From Bradysia coprophila (taxonomy: Eukaryota; Arthropoda; Insecta; Diptera; Sciaridae), in the NCBI RefSeq assembly GCF_014529535.1, contig NW_023503493.1, forward strand, positions 21,422,001-21,486,000: 64,000 bases of DNA, given 5' to 3'. The number at the start of each line of letters is the position of its first letter. The stretch's first letter is position 1. This document shows positions 55,574-64,000 of this stretch, piece by piece. The notes under the pieces are model-generated. The model was not told the DNA's origin. It saw only the letters and a program-made list of their open reading frames with translations, and did no database searches. The translations under genes were made by a program, and so were the position numbers.

Positions 55574-58271
55574 CTGGTTATAAGGCTTGATTTCCACTTA
55601 CCAAAAAAATATTCCGTATGAGAGACAAAATTGAATTTTTTCAATTTTTGCTTGGTTTACTTGACAGCTTACTCTCTCACGGCTCTCTCACTGAGTACTT
55701 TTTGCTGAAGGGAAACCGTACTTAAAATCCAACATTTTTTTAGCGTAGATTCAAATGTTCTAACCAATCAATTTCATTATGCATGATGGCTGTTCATCTG
55801 CTATCGACACAAGTAATAATCGATCTTATCTCGAGAATTCTTATGTACACAAAAAATGTTGCAACAAATGAAGTGAAAGATTTGGTGTGAAACTTTACGT
55901 GATATTTTAAACAAAAGATGAAATAAATTTTTAATGATTGACTTCCGAAACTTTTTTTTATGTTAAGTGGTCTGCTAATCTACATACTGTTTAACCCCTT
56001 CTTAAGTAGAATGCTATTTGTTTTGTCGAAGCATGACCGTCTGATATCAGCAGCATGTAAGGCAATAAACGCTTATAATTAAATTATAGCTAAACTACAA
56101 TTTAAAAAAATGCTTAATCACTGTGTCTTTTAAACGTTACAGCTGCTAAGTCGTATGCATTTCACAAAATTGCAAATTAAAATTCCCTTTCTTGTTTAAT
56201 ATCTCAAAATGAATTTTTTTCTGCAATTAAAATGCAACTCACAAAGTCATAATGCATTCATAAAATGAAATTGCATGTCAAGTGTCAATTACCTTTTAAT
56301 AAAACATAAAAATTGTTTACCACATTTTCCGCTTACTAGCATACTAGTGGAAAGTTATTAATTAAAGCCATGCGTTTTTAATTAATAAAAAAAAGAAAAC
56401 AACAACTGACGTGACACACGTGTCTCAACAGAAGGCATCGTACAAGCATAATGTGTGGATATGAATTTAAAATATTAAAAAAAATTGCAAACAATACGCA
56501 CTTCAAGGCTTAAATATAGATGTAAAGATTAAAAATTGACTGTGGCTGTTCCCATATTTCTTTTGCATTGTTTTCCATGTGTATTTATTGTGTTAGAATA
56601 TGTTAAAAACCGCGATGCAATTGAGATTAGGGGTTGTAGGTGTCGTACTGTTAAATACTACATAAAACTGTTAACAATCTTTAATTCTTAACGCTCGAAT
56701 TGGAATACAACATTTGCTATCATATTACAGCATAGGGTCGCCAGGTGGTATCGATCCTGATACGTTTTTTTTTTAACGAACTAAACATTCAGTGATACAC
56801 AAGTGTTTACGATCAAGCCCAGTGATTTCCACTTTCCGCATAGTTCGCATATTTTCGAAATGTTTTCAGGACTAAGATAGTTACGTCGAAATAAATGAAC
56901 CAAGAAGATGGATGAGAATCTCACATCCTTGAACTATTACCTCCACTTATTCATATAAAGCTACGCACATGTCGATAAAATACAAAATTTCTAAGAAGGC
57001 CATACACTACACGTAGATTTCATATTCCACAGAGCAGTTAATATGTTGCTTCCTTTTCACTTGATACGCATTATGGTGTTCATAACCGACAACCAAATAG
57101 ATATTTAATTTAATTATAATTATTAATGTTATGTAACCTCCACACATTGTGCTACTGTATCGCTTGTCTTAATTTTTTTTTTAATTTCATTTTTTGAAGT
57201 TTTAACATCTGTTTTAATTCTTACATATTATATACCATGCGCTACCATCACTCAATCGGCGTCCTATCATTAGCATAACGTGTTGTTCGGTTTTGTTAAT
57301 GAAATTATGTTTTGCGATTTCGGATGGAGATAATGACATGAATGTCGGTTTTTATTCTCCGCACACAGCCGAAAAACATACATTTCAATTTGATTGTTTT
57401 GATTAGGTTGAATTTTTGTTGATGTTGTTCTTTCTATCGTTTGAATAAAATAAATCCAATGTACACTTCATCGGCAAGTAAAGCGAACCATGATGATGTT
57501 TTAAGTAAATAATTACGCTGAGCGTTCGTAGACTCTTTTTTTATATATTTTAAATCGAATGACTAGGCACTTGCTGTACGAATATATTTTTTTTAGATAT
57601 TGCGAAAAGTATACGCGTGGGTTTGTTTATAGTTTTTCTTTTTTTTCGTTCATCATCCCGACATATTGCACGAGACGAACAATTGTGCCATTTTTGTGTG
57701 TGATGAAATCAGTTATTTGTAAGAAAGAAAGAATCACTTTGTCGTATACGCTGGGTGAATCATATTGTCCTAAAAAGCAAAGTTCTTTTTTTAAAGTTAT
57801 TACTCTTTCATCGAACTAATAGGTCGTGAAGCGAATTCTGTGAATGAAATTTTACACAAATTTATTTTTAGATTCATATAGGTAATGTTACGTTATAGAC
57901 TCGTCTCTCCATCAGTATAAATTTGCATGAGTGTTTTTGTCGAAGTATACACATGACCCGTCTACGTGCTTCGATGAATAGTAATTAAAATATGTCTAGT
58001 CTATCGTCTCGTTTCTTTAATTACTCGACAGTCCTTTTTGCCTCATAACTAGTTTAAAATTGCCTTTTGGGTTAAAGAAATGACAGTCTTTAAATTGCAA
58101 TTTACAAATAAGTATTACCAAGACGGGAGAATATAGAGAAAAAGAGGCAAAACGAAATGAACTTTACGAGAACGATACCTATCTGTACTACGATGCGATT
58201 ATATTGGCATAAACAAGGACATTCGTTACGCTCTATTCATAAATTTATTCAAATTTTAATTTTGCAAAATG

Positions 58272-58330
58272 TATAAATAGCATGTAACATCAGTTATAAA
58301 TATAACATTTCAAATGCCCATCATTCAGTT
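58272..58330 (+). promoter_or_regulatory. Candidate core promoter (TATA boxes + TCAGT initiator)
   Basis: TATAAATA at 58272-58279 and TTATAAATATA at about 58294 are followed by TTCAGTTCGG, with its TCAGT at 58325-58329. The second TATA box is about 31 nt upstream of the initiator. It lies directly before a Cys-rich open frame. Confidence 0.4.
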
Positions 58331-58335
58331 CGGTT

Positions 58336-58644
58336 TTGTCATTAAACAGGATTTTGAAGTGTTTTCTTAATAGCTTAAAGCGAAGAGGATATATTCCTTT
58401 TGATAAACAAGAGGACGGTTATTATATGTCTTTATTGCCGATCCTTCAGCGAAAAAAAAATCATTCTTCCTCGATAGTTTGTTATAAGGAGGTTCCACAC
58501 AATTGTTCCGCGACAATGGATATTCAAGTACCAATTATGTGTATACCAGATATTACTCAAGGATGTATTTGTATACGCTCATTGTGCGAACCTTTAAATG
58601 AGCTGGTATCTATGCAATATGGGCTGTGTACGAGGCGTGGTTGA
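58336..58644 (+). CDS. Possible Cys-rich small protein or exon
   Basis: The open frame has no near-5' ATG (first ATG at 58426) and no signal peptide. Its second half has patterned cysteines: VCYKEVPHNC, then IMCIP, QGCICIRSLCEP and GLCTRRG. The GCxC spacing recalls TIL-type inhibitor modules, but the usual ten cysteines are not present. An internal acceptor (CTTCAG at 58444-58449) and a donor (CTG|GTATCT at about 58605) would make it an internal exon. Identity unknown. Confidence 0.3.
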   Translation: MSLNRILKCFLNSLKRRGYIPFDKQEDGYYMSLLPILQRKKNHSSSIVCYKEVPHNCSATMDIQVPIMCIPDITQGCICIRSLCEPLNELVSMQYGLCTRRG

Positions 58645-61567
58645 ATTAAATCTTAAGTTAAAGAGTTTTTGTCCGATTGAATTTACAATTGGAATCGTTT
58701 TTTCAATTAAAAAAATATTTAAATTATTCCACAGGAACTGTACTTTTGAAGGCATGCGTGTCGTCCTCTTACCGTCTTCTTGAAAAGTCGAGAAATTAAT
58801 TGGGAAATTTGTTTTAATTACGAAAGCTAACGACGTTTTCTCCTTCTAATTCGTTCCGTAATTTACATACGCCTTTTTGGGGTAATAAGGTGTGTGTTGA
58901 GTACATTTCAAGCATCCTCAAAATTGTCTCCACTCATACACGTAAAGGAGAGAATGGTCTGAAATTCTCTTTTTTATGGTTTGAGTACTTTGTAATTGAC
59001 CCCTAACGCCATACTTTATAAAATCGAGGGACAAAATCGTATCATTAGCTTAAAATCGAATTAAATTTATAAATTCTACTCTACGCTCTTGATGCTATAA
59101 TCAAATTTCAAATGTTGTCACACAATCTGTTGCTGAAAATTATTTTTTTCAATGCGAACCCAATACACGCAATATCCACAGGCATTTTTCGTGTCAATTG
59201 AGCATAACTTTGTAATTTATCGAATGTAATCACATTTGCAACAGAATTTCAATTGTTAATTGAACATGGATCTCGAATCAATTAGTCACATGATTGCATT
59301 TTACAATAATTTATAACTTTTTATTTGTTCAATTTTTTTTGATTTTATCAGTCAGAGAGAAAGTACATAACTTCTTCCGTATCCTCACTTTCATATAAGT
59401 AATTTCCAGGCTATTTTTTCTTCTTCATTTGAGCCGCATTCAAAGGGGTGATTTTTTTTTATTTATTTACAACCATGAAATTTCGATCAGAAAATAAATC
59501 AATTGAAATTACTCTAATTTTGTAGAGAGGAAGAAGAAGTACCTTTATGTTATTAATGTGACAAAATGTCTCGTCTTTGACTGTTATGGCCTCTATAATT
59601 TTCATTATTTATTGGCAACATATGAAGAATGAGATATAAAATTTTGTAAATGTATCCGTCGTCGAACTGTTCAAGTGAAATATTTTTCGTTTCGTTATAC
59701 ACAATGTTCATAAAGTCAATGGAATTTTTATTACTGTCTGACTAGAATGACTTCGACAACCGTTTTTCGTTGACGTAATAGTTTGCGAAAATTTAATCGA
59801 AGTTTTATATAAATAATTTATCGACTAGCACCGATTCGGGTCATTTCTATACACAGGAAACTACTTTATCGATTAGCCAATCAGTCAGAACATCACTCAC
59901 GTTTTTATATAAAAACATTCAATCAAATCATTATTCGTTCATCGCTAATTTTTGTTCATACATTTCTTAATAAATCAACGTTCGCTTATGTGATTACAGA
60001 GGACCTTGCCTACCTTATTTTCAATTACTAAATCGAATTTTGTACAAATTACATTGAATTTCCAATGTTTCGTTCAGATTCAGAGTAAATTATTATAATC
60101 TTCAAATTGTACGTTTTTGAATCTGTATCCGAGGAACATAGTGTCTTGTGTGGAAATTGTGTGTGTATGTTAAAGAAGTAGAATTCCCTTTGCTGTTGGC
60201 AATTGAAAATTTCTCTCGTAAAGGTCAAACCGTGATTGTGTAACGGCGGTATCACGTTTCACTGTTTCCATATTACTCAATCAAATCAAATGCATATCAA
60301 CAAAGCAAAAAAAATATTACTTTCACTTAATATTTTCAATTAAAATTTCATATTACTTCCCGTTGGCATCAAAACGCATTACGCTTCAATGAAATTTAAC
60401 CGTTTTTCCGTGTTGATTTGATATCTCAATCCAACAGAGACCATCGAACTATACGAGTTCATGTCCATATGCAATAGTTTTGAAATTGCAAGTGCTTTAT
60501 GGAATTGAATTTAAAAATCTTTGCATTACCGCAATGACCATACAGGTCTCTTTGATTGCAATCAGGACGTATAACGTAAATCACTTGACCACCTTTTAAC
60601 CAAATTGTTGCACTTTACCATCAACAATTAATTAAACACAAAAATGCATAACTACAAATAGCCATCACCTTTGAATGCATATGACTATACGTTAGGTGTG
60701 CACATCAGATAGAAAAAGAAAACCGATGAAACGACCGTATACATACACATATTATATACATGCATACATACCGAAAGCTGAAGCTTTTACATTCAAACAC
60801 TGTAATCATCGTCGTTTATGAGCGTATATTTGAACTTCATCGACGATACATTTTTCGACTAAAAATCAGTATACATAAAGCATTCGTGGTGTCACCGTCT
60901 CGTGTGTTCTGCATACCGTCGCAAAGAACTATATCGAATGCAGCGATACAGTTCGTTGAATCTAAAACAGCCGGTTAAAATTTAATTAAATGAAAATGTT
61001 TTTTCGTGATTGTGAAAGGTGTAGAGACCATGATTTAATGATGAGAAAAATGGATCATCAGTTGGATGATTTCCCTAAGGAATAATTGGTTGTTGTTTTC
61101 TTTTTGTCTTGCATCGAGTGTCTGTGAACGCGTGAACATTTTCTTTGGACGAATGGGAATGGAAAACTTGTTTTATTGTACAATAAAATTAAATGAATGA
61201 AACAACAGAATATTGAAATTAAATGCAGAAATTCAAAACTACCTGCCTGCGCATTTATGTAAATTGATAACCTATTGATGTATAGTGAATTATAATAGAA
61301 AGATATTAACCAACGAGTCCATAATATATTGAAAGTAATTTATTTATTTATTTAATTTATTAAGAAAAAAAGAGAAATTCTTTAAGTAAACTTTATTTAA
61401 AACAAATTGAAATAATTTATTAGCTCCATAATTACAAATCTAATCTAATAATAATAAAAAAAATCGTGTTAACGTGCAGTGACGATACACAGCAATTTGT
61501 TGTCAAACCAAAAAAAAAAACAAATTTTATTGCAAAGACGAATCTCATTCCTCAATACAATTTCAAT

Positions 61568-61730
61568 ATGACAATGTTGGCTGTGAAAAATTTCTTTCTA
61601 CCGGAACGCAAAGCACCGGATACACCGAGATTCAGTCGAATGCCTGAAACCTTCCTACGTTCAATTCGTCGACGATCGTTACGTGTCAAACGAACAAAAT
61701 CGTTGGTAGTGTCTGAAAAACGGAAATCAG
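61568..61730 (+). CDS. Putative alternative first coding exon (perhaps of CenG1A)
   Basis: ATGs at 61568 and 61574 open a frame that is basic and Ser/Arg-rich (MTMLAVKNFFLPERKAPDTP, then RSIRRRSLRVKRTKS, ending SEKRKS). It closes with a donor CAG|GTAATAG at 61731. The exon is 54 codons plus one base, so it ends in phase 1 with a leftover G, exactly like the AGAP first exon at 38441. It could splice to the same downstream acceptor and give a different N-terminus. Alternatively it starts an unrelated gene running out of the window. The RRRS and KRTKS stretches look like basophilic kinase sites (inference). Confidence 0.5.
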
Positions 61731-64000
61731 GTAATAGAAATTCAAATTTTCTCCCGTTAAATGTCTATCCCGGTGGTAATCAACGTGTCCGTATAACATG
61801 GTGTAATAAGTATTTTTATGGTAATTCCGTTGCCATTGAAAACGAACACCAGAAATAATAAAAAAAAACTTGTCTATGTCTCGTATAATTTAGTGTATTC
61901 ATCATGTGTAACCTAGCCTAAATATGCGTTCGAATTATTATGCGTAATTAATTAAATTGTTCATACTCTGTCATATAACGTCCCAAAATAGACTATCAGA
62001 TCATTATATGGATATAGTACAGCTTACGGAAGTTTTTCTTTTCTTTGTTATTATTTTTTCAACTCTTTTTTGGTAAATGGTAATTTTTGTTATTATTCAT
62101 ACGGCATGGCTTCTTGGTTTATTAACATTCATCTGAGAATTTTCGGTGTAACCATAATTTTGTTTAGCTAACGTTACATTAACGTCCCGCTTGTCGTTTT
62201 GTACAATTCCAAATGCATAGCAAATCCCGTAATAAATGATCTCACTGTTGCAGTCGTTCCGATTTGTATGGTTCAATAAAACTGCATTCTGATTATCTCG
62301 ATCATGCTCTTTAGTTTGACTGCTGAAAAATGAATCGTGACACAAACATACACCTACTTGCTGCTGCTTCGAAAGATCTCTAGCAATAGAGAAGTTGTTG
62401 TTTTCGTTTATGGTTAACCTTCATACTTTATGTACCATGGTAACTTGTGTACACAAAATACGCGTAACCGTATTGTTGAGGACTTGACTGGTGTATGCGT
62501 TTTGAAGTGGATAGCGATTTATATAATCAGCAAAATCTTAATTCTATTTTAGCAGTACAATTAATGTTATTGTAACGAAAATACAACATAAACTCAAATT
62601 AAATAGACCACACACTGGAATTTACAACACATAAGATCAAGAGAACAATCCACTTTTATTAGATTAGTCTCGAAAAGAAACATTGTTTTTTTAATGAAGC
62701 GTTCGTTGCGCAAAACATTTTAGATCTAATCTTACGATAAGTGCTCTTCACGTAGTCTCCAACACGGTTTTTTTCTGGTATATTAGGTAACTTACAGTCC
62801 CGGAATTATAAGAAGTTACATTTACAATCCAATTCTCCTTATTCAATCCACATGCATTGTCAACGTTACGACATTTACGTATATATGTTTTATAACGTGT
62901 CAATCGCATGTGGAATAAATAAGGTCGATTGGATTGTAATTGTTGAAAATGTAACTTCTTATAATTCTTTCACTGTATACCAATGTAAAATGATGTGAAT
63001 CAACCTAATTAAACTCCCAAATGACTAGAACAACATATCAAAATACAGCCGCTGGTAACAACAAAAAATATCAGAAAAATGACACACATTTCCCCGTATC
63101 TCTGCGAAAACAGAGCACATTACCGAATATACTGAATATTGCGCACAAATGAATTATATAACAAATGGAGATAATTTAAATCCTGCAAGTAACTATGTCG
63201 CATATGACCGACAGCAGAAGCATAATCAGTTTTAAATTATCATTGTCATTGATTCCATTTTCATTTCCAGTGTTATCTGTACACAAAGTTGTAAAACACG
63301 ATGCCAAACAATACCAGTAGCAAAAGCCAGCTGATTGTAAAAATATTATCTATCGGATATCGGATGTTAAAATGTAAATGACAGCATATGGTGTTTTGTT
63401 CCCCCTTCAATAAGGACAAATTATTTATTGTTGATAAACAGAACCGAAAAATACATTCTATGCTTTCGTCTCAATGACGAAAAGAAAGTGTGATGATCTT
63501 GACCATTGCAGGGCGACAGTAGCAAATCATTTCAATTCGAGTAAAATTGTAATCCCTCAATGTGTACCGACAAAATATGCGTTCTATGGGTGTGCAACGT
63601 GCAACACACAACTATATATAACTATATACGCGTAGATAATGTTCTGGACTTTCTCTGCATCATTCGTTCAATAGCATCAAGATAGTTTATGGGACATTTC
63701 TTTTATCTTCGGTTGTTGCAGCAATGCTGCCATTTCTCGTAAAATTGATCGTAAATTTGAGAAACGCATAACTTTTGCTTTTAAGTGAGTGTCAGTTAAT
63801 TCTACGGTATTTAAAAATTCGAAAACTCAATGGTCCTTTCAATGGGGATGGAAATTTTAATGCGAAAATTTATGTTTCGTAGAAAATAATTCGATTCAGA
63901 TAACGGATATCATCATAAAATGATTTGAAGTCTTTGTCAATTATTTGAACATATTTTTTTGTGTCTGTTGATTTTTGGATCAATTTATGATTTTCGGTCG
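61731..64000. other. Non-coding tail of the window
   Basis: No exon was recognised. It is presumably intronic to CenG1A or to the gene begun at 61568. It holds the MITE at 62793-62977. Confidence 0.45.
62793..62977. repeat. mariner-type hairpin MITE, ~185 bp
   Basis: Ends are TACAGT ... ACTGTA. Arms of about 60 bp share AATTATAAGAAGTTACATTT, CAATCCAAT and CCACATGC in inverted orientation. The TA plus CAGT termini match the element at 19709-19836. Confidence 0.82.

Larger units (their letters stand above)
38616..61567. other. Putative giant first intron of CenG1A
   Basis: No exon resembling the expected next segment of AGAP was found between the first exon and the putative alternative first exon. 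The stretch is AT-rich and contains MITEs, a dead retroelement tail (about 45640-46378), palindromic tandem repeats (50371-50540) and two weak small-gene candidates (41362-41750 and 58336-58644). The tracts 42.2-45.6, 46.4-50.3, 51.2-55.4 and 58.8-61.5 kb hold nothing I can name. Confidence 0.5.

Overview
The window reads as AT-rich nuclear DNA of an insect, most likely a dipteran. Genes are split by short GT-AG introns. Promoters carry TATA plus arthropod-type TCAGT initiators, and repeats are mostly small foldback/MITE-like elements, a piggyBac and broken non-LTR retroelements. I see no bacterial-style operons, CRISPR arrays, rRNA or convincing tRNA genes.

Layout. (1) 1-3.6 kb: repeat-bearing intergenic DNA. 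(2) 3.7-13.3 kb: two tandem plus-strand paralogues encoding secreted proteins built from PYPVEK/VPVHV modules with His-rich segments (386 and 369 aa). They resemble the Drosophila Vajk cuticle proteins. (3) 13.3-20.1 kb: mobile-element zone with a frameshifted retroelement C-terminus, an apparently intact piggyBac bounded by TTAA (15412-17705), a GTCC microsatellite, a ~145-bp duplication, a nested foldback element, a 36-bp tandem repeat and a mariner-type hairpin MITE. (4) 20.1-34.4 kb: two minus-strand peptidyl-dipeptidase (ACE, M2 family) genes. The first (800 aa, 12 exons) looks like Ance-3 with a hydrophobic C-terminal tail. The second (646 aa, 11 exons) looks like a secreted ACE. Both keep every zinc-binding and substrate-binding residue I could check. 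(5) 34.4-64 kb: 5' end of a large plus-strand gene whose first coding exon (38441-38615) matches the N-terminus of AGAP/Centaurin-gamma (CenG1A). A second putative first exon at 61568-61730 ends in the same splice phase. The ~23 kb between them holds MITEs, a degenerate retroelement 3' end and two weakly supported small Cys-rich genes.

From memory, Drosophila vajk genes and Ance-3 sit in the Nimrod-cluster block on 2L, with CenG1A nearby. The gene content here therefore looks like a conserved synteny block. No Nimrod (NIM-repeat) gene was seen in the window itself. Functionally the genes fall into cuticle/extracellular matrix (vajk-like pair), extracellular peptide processing (ACE pair) and Arf-GAP signalling (CenG1A). 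Nothing suggests they form one pathway. I found no wholly new molecular system. The most interesting items are the intact ACE pair, the exon-modular vajk duplication with one intron difference, the intact piggyBac, a ~190-bp-arm near-perfect inverted repeat inside an ACE intron, and the possible alternative AGAP first exon.
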